From NCBI GenBank assembly GCA_012032065.1, contig JAAURV010000010.1, positions 1-23,558 on the forward strand: DNA of 23,558 nucleotides, given 5' to 3'. Under the pieces are notes generated by a model that ran no database searches, had not been told where the DNA came from, and saw only the letters and a program-made list of their open reading frames with translations. The position numbers were made by a program, and so were the translations under genes. Shown here in pieces: positions 1 to 7,774 of this stretch (its first letter is position 1; each line of letters starts with the position of its first letter). The stretch comes from Hyphomicrobiales bacterium (GTDB taxonomy: Bacteria; Pseudomonadota; Alphaproteobacteria; Rhizobiales; Aestuariivirgaceae).

Positions 1-1188
1 ATCGCCAACAACCAGCCCGGAGGTTTGCCAGACGACTTCGAACTGGCCGGTTTCCTGGATTTCGCCGATCAGCACCGGCTTGGTGATGTGATGGTTTGGC
101 ATCATGGTGGAGAAGCTGCCGGAGAGATTGGGCACGGACACTCCAATGATGGCATCGGCGACCGCGTCGGTATCGGTCGTGCCCGCCTTCTTCACCGCTT
201 CGACCCACATGTTGAAGCCGATGAAGTGCGCTTCCATCGGATCGTTGGTGACGCGTTTTTCGTCCTTGATGAAGGTTTTCCAATCCTTGATGAAGGCGGC
301 GTTCGTGGGATTGTCGAGCGACATGAAGTAATTCCACGCCGCGAGATGGCCGACGAGCGGCCCCTTGTCGATGCCCGCGAGTTCTTCCTCGCCCACCGAG
401 AACGCGACAACGGGAATGTCCGTCGCGGCCACGCCTTGCTGGCCGAGTTCCTTGTAGAACGGCACGTTGGCATCGCCATTGATGGTGGAAACCACCGCCG
501 TCTTCTTGCCCGCGGAACCGAACTTCTTGATATCGGCGACGATCGACTGCCAATCGGAATTGCCGAAGGGCGTGTAATTGATCATGATGTCCTCTGGCGC
601 AACCTTCAAAACATCCTTGAGATAGGTTTCCAGAATCTTGTTGGTGGTGCGCGGATAGACGTAGTCGGTTCCGGCGAGCACCCAGCGCGTGACGCCTTCG
701 TTGGCGAGGTAGTCGACAGCGGGAATGGCCTGCTGGTTCGGAGCCGCTCCGGTGTAGAATACGTTTTTCGAGCTCTCCTCGCCCTCGTATTGCACGGGAT
801 AGAACAGCAGACCGTTCAGCTCTTCGAACACCGGAAGCACCGATTTGCGCGAGACGGATGTCCAGCAGCCAAACACGGCCGCGCATTTGTCGGATGAGAT
901 CAAGCCACGGGCCTTTTCGGCGAACAGCGGCCAATCGGAGGCCGGATCGACGACGACGGCTTCCAACTTCTTGCCCAGCAAGCCACCCTTGGCGTTCTGG
1001 CCCTCAATCAGCATCAGCATTACATCTTTCAGCGTGGTCTCGCTGATCGCCATCGTGCCCGACAGCGAATGCAAGATGCCAACCTTGATGGTTTCTCCGT
1101 CGGCAAAAGCAAATTGCGGCACACCCACAGCCGCCATGATGGCTCCCATGGCCACGGCTGATTTCAGGAATTTCCGTCGATTGTACAT
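1..1188 (-). CDS. urtA: Urea ABC transporter, periplasmic substrate-binding protein UrtA (partial, C-terminus off the window)
   Basis: Binds urea (or short amides) in the periplasm and delivers it to the UrtBCDE permease/ATPase, normally encoded just downstream, which here would lie beyond the left edge. The 396 visible codons start at ATG 1188 with a good GGAGAG ribosome site four bases upstream. The N-terminus MYNRRKFLKS is a twin-arginine-type signal (RRKFLK), followed by a hydrophobic stretch ending near FAFADG. The mature part begins IKVGILHSLSGTMAIS, as in the branched-chain amide-binding family. It contains the UrtA-typical segments LLFYPVQYEGEESS and FYTGAAPNQQ. UrtA is usually about 420-430 residues, so only the last few dozen are missing. 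A sigma-54 promoter lies about 40 bases upstream, fitting nitrogen control. The alternative reading is an amide-binding FmdD-like protein, which is less likely given the YPVQYEG segment. Confidence 0.93.
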   Translation of the reverse strand, partial: MYNRRKFLKSAVAMGAIMAAVGVPQFAFADGETIKVGILHSLSGTMAISETTLKDVMLMLIEGQNAKGGLLGKKLEAVVVDPASDWPLFAEKARGLISSDKCAAVFGCWTSVSRKSVLPVFEELNGLLFYPVQYEGEESSKNVFYTGAAPNQQAIPAVDYLANEGVTRWVLAGTDYVYPRTTNKILETYLKDVLKVAPEDIMINYTPFGNSDWQSIVADIKKFGSAGKKTAVVSTINGDANVPFYKELGQQGVAATDIPVVAFSVGEEELAGIDKGPLVGHLAAWNYFMSLDNPTNAAFIKDWKTFIKDEKRVTNDPMEAHFIGFNMWVEAVKKAGTTDTDAVADAIIGVSVPNLSGSFSTMMPNHHITKPVLIGEIQETGQFEVVWQTSGLVVGD

Positions 1189-1228
1189 TGCGCTCTCCAA
1201 GTCGTGCTTTGTGCACCGCAAGAGACTT

Positions 1229-1244
1229 TGCAACGGCTGTGCCA
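1229..1244 (-). promoter_or_regulatory. Sigma-54 (RpoN) -24/-12 promoter of urtA
   Basis: On the minus strand the sequence reads TGGCAC, five bases (agccg), then TTGCA. This matches the sigma-54 consensus TGGCAC-N5-TTGCW at every position. The predicted transcript start is around 1218, leaving a leader of about 30 bases before the urtA ATG at 1188. Sigma-54 promoters need an enhancer-binding activator; for urea uptake NtrC is the expected one (inference). I did not find a convincing NtrC site pair in the AT-rich stretch upstream (1245-1350). Confidence 0.88.
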
Positions 1245-1308
1245 ATGGTTAATCTGATAACTATATGTAATTATTGAATTATATTCTGCCTAATATTCGA
1301 TCATTCTT

Positions 1309-1334
1309 GCGACGTGAGTATTTTTAATCGTCGC
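1309..1334 (-). terminator. Weak inverted repeat downstream of the glycosyltransferase
   Basis: GCGACG at 1309-1314 and CGTCGC at 1329-1334 are exact complements around a 14-base AT-rich loop, 17 bases after the glycosyltransferase stop. No clean T-run follows on the minus strand, so it is at best a weak intrinsic terminator. It could instead be part of the regulatory region of urtA. Confidence 0.3.
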
Positions 1335-1350
1335 TTGCCGACTTTGCTGA

Positions 1351-3108
1351 TTAGTTGTGCAGGGTAGTTCGTCGCGTCATGGACGAGATGCCATGCTCGG
1401 TCTTGTTCCAATGATGCGGCTGGGTGACGAACTGCCATAGCGCTAGCCATGCGGCCACGAACATCAGCATCCAGTAGGCGGGCATGGTGAGCAGCGTGAG
1501 CCACCATCCCTCAATGCCCTGGCGGCGCAACGCGCGCCGGCCCGCCGCTATCGCCAGTCCATATCCGGTCAAAAACACGGCGAGGCATAAACTCGCCGCG
1601 AGCTGCCGTTCGATGCCAAGGCCGGGGAGGCTTGAGCCATTGACGAAGACTTGCCAGATCGCCGCGAGGGTAAGCGGCGGATATAGCAATGCGGATACGA
1701 ACACGCCCGCGGTATAGGCCTGCAGCGCCCACATGCCGGACAGGCCTAACTCGGCACGGAGCCGGGGAAGATCGCGCATATGCACGAGCCAGGTATGGAG
1801 AAAGCCCTTGAGCCAGCGGGCGCGCTGCTTGATCCAGTTGCGCAACCTACAATTGGCTTCCTCATAGGTGCGCGAGTCAATTGTGCCGGTCTCATATCCC
1901 ATCCTAGAAAAACGGAGCCCTAGATCAGCGTCCTCGGTGACGTTCCAGGCGTCCCATCCACCTGCATCGCGCAACGCCGCCACCCGGAAATGGTTCGACG
2001 TGCCGCCCAGTGGCAGCGGCAATCCTTCGTTCGCAAGTTCAGGCAGCAACAGATCGAAAAGTACTCCGTACTCGATCGCGAACTGCCGGGTAAGCCAATT
2101 TTCGTTGGGATTGTGAAAGGTGAGGCTTGCCTGAACGCAGGCTAGCGCCGGTCCTGCCTTGGCGAATGCGTTCTCGGCCACCAGCAACTGATCTGGATCG
2201 GGCACATCTTCCGCGTCGTAGATCGTCAGCAGTTCGCCTTTAGCGAAATGCAACGCGAAGTTTAGCGCGCGAGGCTTGGTCTGCGGATGGCCGCAGGGCA
2301 CGACGATCACATCGAAATGTCCGGGAAGATCAAACGATGCGACAGCGCGCCGCATGTGCCAATCGTCTTCCTCGAGAATCAGCTTGATGTCGAGTTTTTC
2401 GTTGGGATACCGCAGACACGCGAGGGCCGAGATGAGTTTTTCGAGCACAGCGGTTTCGCGGAAGAGCGGCACAAGCACCGTGTAGACGGGCAGCGATTGC
2501 GCATCGGGAATCGGACGCTCTCCGGAATATTCCGGCGACACGTTCGAAAACAGGGCAAGCGCGCGAAAGCCGATCAAGGACAGAAAGAAGAGGCCCAGAA
2601 CCCATCCGCAAACCGTGATGACGAGCGATGGCGACAGCAGGAGGCCAGCAGCGAGCATCACCGTGAGGAGAACGCCAACTGCTGCCTGCGGGCCGGTAAA
2701 TCGTCTGTATGCAGAAAATTCTGGCCGAGCGAGGCGAAGCCCGTCGGTCGCCTCGGCCAAGAGTTCCTCGGCATGGGTGCGCCGGACCGCCTCGTGGAAG
2801 GTTTCACGTTCGACCTGAGCAATGCAGCGAAGCCCCTGTTTTACAGCAAAGGCGAAGGCGCTTTCGCCGCTGCAAACAAAAAGTTCGGGCTCAGGCGACC
2901 AGACAAGGGGAAATACCTTCCGCCTGAGCGCGAGATCCAGCTCGTCGGGTGCCAGCCTCTTGAGGCAGACCATGGTGTCGTGCAGAGAAAGCTGGGGCAA
3001 GACATGCCTTGGCGTGTCGGCTATTGTGCCGGGCGCATATCCCGCCATGCCGGAGGCGGAATCGAAACCCAAATCTGCGAGAACCACGCCAGTCCCCCCG
3101 CGGCCCAT
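1351..3108 (-). CDS. Membrane family 2 glycosyltransferase (XagB/cellulose-synthase-like)
   Basis: Predicted inner-membrane processive glycosyltransferase of 585 residues, probably making or modifying an exopolysaccharide. It has the GT2 signature residues: DAED at 298-301 (DxD-type metal and nucleotide-sugar site), TED at 391-393 (catalytic base) and QRARW at 428-432. Hydrophobic segments flank the catalytic domain (about 142-180 and several after 455), and the C-terminus TQPHHWNKTEHG is typical of this subgroup. The first 130 residues resemble the degenerate N-terminal region of XagB-type enzymes. The start is uncertain: ATG 3108 is the longest reading but has no Shine-Dalgarno sequence and sits 2 bases from a divergent ATG. 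ATG 3048 or 2973 are alternatives. No partner polysaccharide genes are adjacent, so the sugar and product are unknown. Confidence 0.85.
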   Translation of the reverse strand: MGRGGTGVVLADLGFDSASGMAGYAPGTIADTPRHVLPQLSLHDTMVCLKRLAPDELDLALRRKVFPLVWSPEPELFVCSGESAFAFAVKQGLRCIAQVERETFHEAVRRTHAEELLAEATDGLRLARPEFSAYRRFTGPQAAVGVLLTVMLAAGLLLSPSLVITVCGWVLGLFFLSLIGFRALALFSNVSPEYSGERPIPDAQSLPVYTVLVPLFRETAVLEKLISALACLRYPNEKLDIKLILEEDDWHMRRAVASFDLPGHFDVIVVPCGHPQTKPRALNFALHFAKGELLTIYDAEDVPDPDQLLVAENAFAKAGPALACVQASLTFHNPNENWLTRQFAIEYGVLFDLLLPELANEGLPLPLGGTSNHFRVAALRDAGGWDAWNVTEDADLGLRFSRMGYETGTIDSRTYEEANCRLRNWIKQRARWLKGFLHTWLVHMRDLPRLRAELGLSGMWALQAYTAGVFVSALLYPPLTLAAIWQVFVNGSSLPGLGIERQLAASLCLAVFLTGYGLAIAAGRRALRRQGIEGWWLTLLTMPAYWMLMFVAAWLALWQFVTQPHHWNKTEHGISSMTRRTTLHN

Positions 3109-3131
3109 ACATGATACAAACTAAACTGAAA

Positions 3132-3987
3132 ATGAAGTATCGGATGGCTTTGTATGCAACTGCTCATTGGCTGAGTATTGCTGCTACAATTCCCGTTCTG
3201 GTTGAATCTAGTTGGGCTCAAGGCAAATTCGAGTTGCCCCGCTTCCGACAAGTGGACGCAGCCACCGCCGCACCGCTGTCGCGGACAGCCCCCCGTGATC
3301 CTGTTAGCGGACGAGGACTTCCCGCCTTTCAGCTTTCGGAGCCGGGACGGCCAACTGGCCGGCATCGCCGTGGATATGGCTCTTGCGACCTGCACGGAAC
3401 TCAAGTTGAGCTGCGAAGTTCTGGGCCGTCCCTACGATGCCCTGCTTCCCGCTTTGCAGACGGGCGAGGCCGAAGCGATCGTCTCGGGGCCGCATCTCGA
3501 CAAGGGCCTTCCCGGCTATGCCGAGACAACGCGGCCCTATTTCTGGTCGCTTGGCCGATTTGCAAAGAGAACCGGGAGTCCGCTGGAGGACAGCGACTAC
3601 AAGTCGCTGGCCGGCAAGCGCATCGGCTCGGTCAAGGACAGCGCCCACGCAGCTTGGCTCGAACGGCACTTTCCGCGCTCGACCATCGTGACGTTCGAAA
3701 CCGAAAGCGGGCTTCAAGAGGCGCTGCGGACCGGAACGATCGACGCGCTGTTTGGCGACTCTTTCCGCGTGATCTTCTGGATTTCGGGCAGCGGTTCGCG
3801 AGCCTGCTGCAAGTTGCTTGGCGGGCCTTATACCGACCGGGCCTACTTCAGCCGCGACCTCGGCTTCATCGTGAAGCGCGACAATGACGGGCTGCTTGCG
3901 GCGCTCGACCACGGTCTCGACAGGCTGCAAGAGCGCGGCTTCACCTCGGAGATTTTCGCGCGTTACCTGCCGCTCAGCCCATGGTGA
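3132..3987 (+). CDS. Periplasmic solute-binding protein, amino-acid (SBP_bac_3) family, frameshifted
   Basis: Family 3 extracellular solute-binding protein of the HisJ/GlnH type, whose relatives bind amino acids or other small ligands for an ABC transporter or sensor. Translation from ATG 3132 gives a convincing Sec signal peptide, MKYRMALYATAH and a hydrophobic core ending SSWA before QG (cleavage about 29/30). The mature domain is one frame over: VILLADEDFPPFSF, then AGIAVDMALA, GEAEAIVSG, LAGKRIGSVKDS and the end at 3987. Dropping one C from the C6 run at 3289-3294 joins the two into a 284-residue protein. A further in-frame ATG lies at 3111. No permease or ATPase genes are adjacent, so it may serve a remote transporter. 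Its 3' end overlaps the convergent pyrD end by 25 bases. The ligand cannot be predicted. Confidence 0.8.
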
Positions 3988-5042
3988 GCGATTTCTTCCG
4001 CACGACGGCCGCGCACTTCGGATAGCGAAACTCCCGACGCCTCGATGCGTGCGTTTAGTCCATCGAGTATATCCGCGACGAGCGCGGGCCCGCGATAGAC
4101 GAGAGCGGAATAAAGCTGCAGCAACGTCGCGCCTGCTTCGATCTTCGCCCATGCGGATTCGGCATCGTGAATGCCGCCGGCGCCAATGAGTGGGATCGCT
4201 CCATCACTTAGCAAATGAAATCTGGCGAGTTGCTGGGTTGAGAGCGTGAAAAGCGGCTCGCCAGAAAGACCGCCCGCTTCACCTTTGTGCCGCGAGCGCA
4301 AAGGCGGGCGCGAGATCGTGGTGTTTGAAACGATCACGCCATCGACAGCGCCGCCGCCGCAGCAAGCCGCGATGTCTTCCAGTTCCGTTTCGCCGAGATC
4401 GGGCGCGATCTTCAGAAGCAGCGGAACTTTTGTCCGAAACGCGCCACGCGTTTCGTTCAATGCCGAGAGCAAGCTGGACAGTTCATCACGCGACTGAAGG
4501 CCGCGAAGGCCTGGCGTGTTGGGCGAGGAGATGTTGACGGCGACGTAGGCCGCGATCTCCGCGAACGTTTCAAGTCCTTGGCAATAATCCGCGACGCGGT
4601 TCGGCGAATCCTTGTTCGCGCCAATGTTGACGCCGACGATGCCTGCGCGTTTCCGATCCACAAGCCGCCGCAGCATGGCGGCATGGCCTTCGTTGTTGAA
4701 ACCCATGCGATTGATGACGGCGCGGTCCTGGGGCAAGCGGAAGAGACGCGGCCTTGGATTGCCTTTCTGCGGCAGCGGCGTCACGGTGCCGACTTCGGCG
4801 AATCCAAATCCGAAGCCCAACGTGGCGTCCGGCACCTCCGCGTTCTTGTCGAAGCCCGCCGCAAGGCCAAGGGGGTTTGGGAAGTCGAGACCGAAAACGT
4901 TTTGCGCGAGACCGCCGGGCCGTGCCGGCGTGGCGCAAGGAGAAATCTTCAGTGCACGGATGGTCAGGTCATGGGCCTGCTCGGCATCCAACCTTGCGAG
5001 AAGCGGGGCTGCGAGAGGAAAGGCAAGGCGTGCAATGTTCAA
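3963..5042 (-). CDS. pyrD: Quinone-dependent (class 2) dihydroorotate dehydrogenase
   Basis: Oxidises dihydroorotate to orotate in pyrimidine synthesis, passing electrons through FMN to membrane quinone. The 359-residue reading contains the class 2 hallmarks: an N-terminal helix that associates with the membrane (ARLAFPLAAPLLARLDAEQAH), NPLGLAAGFDKNAE, AEVGTVTPLPQKGNPRPRLF and NRMGFNN. It also has NISSPNTPGLR with the expected catalytic serine near residue 173, KIAPDL, SNTT and GAGGI. I chose TTG 5042 because it overlaps the DUF952 stop as TTGA, suggesting translational coupling. The longer open frame upstream of it is antisense-like sequence inside DUF952. Length and motifs are normal. Confidence 0.95.
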   Translation of the reverse strand: MNIARLAFPLAAPLLARLDAEQAHDLTIRALKISPCATPARPGGLAQNVFGLDFPNPLGLAAGFDKNAEVPDATLGFGFGFAEVGTVTPLPQKGNPRPRLFRLPQDRAVINRMGFNNEGHAAMLRRLVDRKRAGIVGVNIGANKDSPNRVADYCQGLETFAEIAAYVAVNISSPNTPGLRGLQSRDELSSLLSALNETRGAFRTKVPLLLKIAPDLGETELEDIAACCGGGAVDGVIVSNTTISRPPLRSRHKGEAGGLSGEPLFTLSTQQLARFHLLSDGAIPLIGAGGIHDAESAWAKIEAGATLLQLYSALVYRGPALVADILDGLNARIEASGVSLSEVRGRRAEEIAHHGLSGR

Positions 5043-5382
5043 GCGGGAATCCCTGTTGGAAGCACATGCTCTCCGTTGTCGAGTCGAATGGGTTTTTGCC
5101 AACGCACCGCGGTGAGCGGCAGGACGCCGTAAAGATGCGGAAACAGCGCGCCGCCGCGCGAGGCTTCGTACTTCAGGCCGTCGCCCAGAGGCGATTCGTC
5201 GACCGCAATCAGAACGAGATCGCGCCTTCCGGAAAATGCCTGGCGAGGGTTCCAGCCACCTGATTGGCGGCCGAGAAATGCATGAAACCGTCGCGCCGGT
5301 CATCCGCCGAACCCTCGTAAATGCCCGTGGTCAAAGCAGTTTTCCATTCTTCTTCGCCACAGATTTTGTAGATCAAGCCCAT
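5039..5382 (-). pseudogene. DUF952 family protein, frameshifted as given
   Basis: Small cytoplasmic DUF952 protein of unknown biochemical function, commonly found directly upstream of pyrD in Hyphomicrobiales. It starts at ATG 5382 with an AGAGG ribosome site six bases upstream and reads MGLIYKICGEEEW, then GFMHFSAANQVAGTLARHF. That frame stops at 5209-5211. The rest of the family pattern (DLVLIAVDESPLGDGLKYE, GGALFPHLYGVLPL) continues in another frame to the TGA at 5039-5041. Adding one base near 5218-5226, for example a G after GGCGC on the minus strand, restores a 114-residue protein of normal length. A sequence error is as likely as a real mutation. Confidence 0.8.
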
Positions 5383-5447
5383 TTCGGCCTCTTATCAGGG
5401 TTGCGAAATTAGTCAGCCCCTTGGGGATGGACAATGCGAGTTTTTTA

Positions 5448-5465
5448 AGGTATCGGTTCCTACCT
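5448..5465. promoter_or_regulatory. Candidate operator of the S24 repressor
   Basis: AGGTA (5448-5452), eight bases, then TACCT (5461-5465) form a perfect dyad 27 bases upstream of the S24-family repressor ATG. LexA/CI-like repressors usually control their own gene through such dyads. The site also lies between this gene and the divergent DUF952-pyrD pair, so it could affect both. The sequence differs from the alphaproteobacterial LexA box GTTC-N7-GTTC. Only one copy was seen. Confidence 0.4.
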
Positions 5466-5491
5466 AAGGCGAAAAGTCTAACGGAGCCGTC

Positions 5492-6127
5492 ATGTTTACG
5501 CACAAACAGGTTTGGGCCGCGATTGATACCGTTGCCGAGCGCTATGGTTTTTCCGCGTCGGGTCTTGCCAAGAAATCGGGACTCGATCCCACCTCGTTCA
5601 ATCCCTCCAAGCGGCATGGTCCCGATGGCCGCCCGCGCTGGCCGACGACGGAAAGCATTGCGCGCGTGCTCGATGCATCAGGCGCGTCGGTCGAAGAGTT
5701 CACCGATCTCTTGACCGGACGGCGCGGACAGCCGCCGAGGCGGAAACAGATCCCGCTTTTGGGTCTCGCTCAAGCGGGCAAGGGCGGGTTCTTCGATGAT
5801 TCCGGTTTTCCTGCCGGCTCCGGCTGGGAAGAGATTGACGTTCCCGGCGTGACCGATTCCAATGCCTATGCGCTCGAGATCAGCGGCGACTCGATGCTGC
5901 CGATTTTCCGCGAGGGCGATACCATCATCGTTTCGCCGGGCGCCACCGTGCGCAAGGGAGACCGCGTCGTCGTGAAGACAACGGACGGCCAGGTGATGGC
6001 GAAGATCATGCAGCGGCAGACGGCGAAGACCGTGGAGCTTTCCTCGTTCAACCCCGAGCATGAAACGCGCACCATCGAGATGAAGGACATCGACTGGATG
6101 GCGCGCATCATCTGGGCGAGCCAGTAA
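5492..6127 (+). CDS. LexA/CI-like S24 family transcriptional repressor
   Basis: A 211-residue two-domain repressor. Residues 1-70 form a helix-turn-helix region (SASGLAKKSGLDPTSFNPSKR, TESIARVLDASGASVEEF). Residues 85-211 are an S24/LexA-type self-cleaving peptidase domain. GDSMLP supplies the nucleophile Ser134 and QVMAKI supplies Lys171, the expected Ser-Lys dyad. LAQAGKGG at 93-100 has an Ala95-Gly96 pair where the cleavage site should be, so inducible self-cleavage is plausible. The start at ATG 5492 has GGAG five bases upstream. It is not canonical LexA, whose DNA-binding domain is a winged helix, and there are no phage genes around it. It resembles the chromosomally conserved S24 regulators of alphaproteobacteria; its targets are unknown. 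Confidence 0.88.
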   Translation: MFTHKQVWAAIDTVAERYGFSASGLAKKSGLDPTSFNPSKRHGPDGRPRWPTTESIARVLDASGASVEEFTDLLTGRRGQPPRRKQIPLLGLAQAGKGGFFDDSGFPAGSGWEEIDVPGVTDSNAYALEISGDSMLPIFREGDTIIVSPGATVRKGDRVVVKTTDGQVMAKIMQRQTAKTVELSSFNPEHETRTIEMKDIDWMARIIWASQ

Positions 6128-6234
6128 GGCGGTTGCCGGAATCCGCACACGGTTGTGGCGGGATTTGACGAAGCTGCCGATGGAGCTTTGTTCGCGGCGC
6201 TGGCACAATCGCATCCCAAGCAATCGGGGTGCGA

Positions 6235-7737
6235 ATGCAGACGGCAACGGCGGAAACGAATAGCGGACTTCCTCTTCCAAGATTTCTCGTTCCCTCGGCG
6301 CGTTATCTCGCGCTGCTCGCCATCGCGGCGATCTGCGCGGCTATCTTTCCGCAAGGCTGGCCGGGAAGCATCCTCGCCCTCGCCTATCTGATCCCACTCG
6401 GGTACCTTGCGCGGAAGCCGCTCACCCGGAGGCGCGCGGTTGCGATCATAGCCGCCGCGCTTGAAGTGACAGCCATCGCAATCGAACCCGGCCCGCTTAA
6501 CACCACGATGGGCTGGTTGACGCTCGCCTATCTTTCTCTGTCTGATGGCACGCTGATGCACGCGATCAAGACGGCGGCGGCACGGCTCCTGGCCTCGCCG
6601 CTGCAAATCATCAGCGAGATGGCGGTTCTCGGCAAACGCAAGCGCCGCCGCAGCGCCAAAGCGCGTCACTTCACATTGACGGCACTGTTGTTGCCAATCG
6701 CAGCCGCTACAGTCTTCGGCCTTCTGCTGATGGTGGCAAATCCCATCATTCAGGAGTTCGTGCACGACCTCGGCTGGCCGCAACTCGTCTCCGAAGACGC
6801 GCACCTGAAGCTGCTGTCCTTCGGACTGAGCCTGCTGGTGTTCTGGCCGGTTCTGCGCATGAAGCCGCTCAAGGTGAAGGGCGCCTTGGAAGATGTTGCG
6901 ACTCCGGCTTGGCACCAGACCTACTTCCAGCCATTCTCGGTCGCGGTCACTCTGTTGCTTCTGAACGCAATGTTCCTCGCGGAGAATCTGCTGGACATCA
7001 AGTATGTCTGGCTTGACGGCGCTTTGCCGCTTGGCGTGGCCCATGCCGAATATGTGCATCGCGGATCCTACACGCTGATTGTGACGGCACTACTCGCCGC
7101 CACATTGATGATCGTGGCGCTGCGGCCGGGAAGCCGGACCGAGGCGACGGCGGCGGTGCGTTGGCTCGTCCATGGTTGGGTGGCGCAAAACATCCTGCTC
7201 GTTGCCTCGTCCGTCAAGCGCACGCTCGCCTATGTGAACGACTATGGCTTAACCGAATGGCGGCTTGCGGGATTGATCTGGATGGGACTTGTGGTCTTTG
7301 GCCTCGTCTCCATTGCAATCCGCATTCTGCGGCGGCGCGGCAATGGATGGTTGCTCGAAACCAATCTCACGGCGAGCTTCATGCTTCTGCTTGCCTGTGG
7401 ATTCTTCAGCTTCAAGGCATTCATCGCGGAATGGAACGTGGACCGCGCGCTCGCCGGGATGAGGATCGAGCCTGCGGCGCTCTATGCCGATCTGGACATG
7501 GATTATATGCACGAGCTTGGCGTGGACGCCTTGCCGGAGCTCATCCGGCTTAACACAACACTGAAGCGGTACCCCAATACGAACAAACTGCTTGGATCCT
7601 ATTTCCAGAACATGACCGTGTGGGAACTACCGATCATCCAAGCGAGGCGCGGAGAGCTTTCGCGGAAGCAGCAGCGCTGGCAGAGCTGGACATTCCGGAA
7701 CTGGTTGATCGAGCGGAGGATCGCACCGCCATCCTGA
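6235..7737 (+). CDS. DUF4173 multi-pass membrane protein
   Basis: An inner-membrane protein of about 500 residues with roughly ten or more hydrophobic segments, matching the DUF4173 family in size and layout. Characteristic stretches are the polar NPIIQEFV after the first membrane block, FWPVLRMKPLK, LDIKYVWLDGALPLGVAHAEYVHRG with the conserved HAEYVHRGSY region, and VNDYGLTEWRLAG. The family has no established function. ATG 6235 and GTG 6229 are both possible starts; ATG is preferred. The XRE regulator starts 37 bases downstream on the same strand, so the two may be cotranscribed. Confidence 0.85.
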   Translation: MQTATAETNSGLPLPRFLVPSARYLALLAIAAICAAIFPQGWPGSILALAYLIPLGYLARKPLTRRRAVAIIAAALEVTAIAIEPGPLNTTMGWLTLAYLSLSDGTLMHAIKTAAARLLASPLQIISEMAVLGKRKRRRSAKARHFTLTALLLPIAAATVFGLLLMVANPIIQEFVHDLGWPQLVSEDAHLKLLSFGLSLLVFWPVLRMKPLKVKGALEDVATPAWHQTYFQPFSVAVTLLLLNAMFLAENLLDIKYVWLDGALPLGVAHAEYVHRGSYTLIVTALLAATLMIVALRPGSRTEATAAVRWLVHGWVAQNILLVASSVKRTLAYVNDYGLTEWRLAGLIWMGLVVFGLVSIAIRILRRRGNGWLLETNLTASFMLLLACGFFSFKAFIAEWNVDRALAGMRIEPAALYADLDMDYMHELGVDALPELIRLNTTLKRYPNTNKLLGSYFQNMTVWELPIIQARRGELSRKQQRWQSWTFRNWLIERRIAPPS

Positions 7738-7774
7738 GCTTGCCGCACGTGATGGAATCTGAAATCCTTCCGGC

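Noticed and set aside
25..897. A 290-residue plus-strand open frame
   Set aside because: It is antisense to urtA, which has a signal peptide, ribosome site and promoter on the other strand.
1189..1350. Riboswitch (for example guanidine-type) ahead of the urea transporter
   Set aside because: The sigma-54 start predicted near 1218 leaves a leader of only about 30 bases, too short for such an RNA.
5043..5303. N-terminal extension of pyrD by 87 residues
   Set aside because: The extension overlaps the DUF952 gene on the same strand and has no resemblance to PyrD. The family N-terminus fits the TTG at 5042.
5492..6127. S24 repressor as a marker of a prophage
   Set aside because: Its neighbours are pyrD and a DUF4173 gene. 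No integrase, replication, packaging or tail genes occur anywhere in the window.
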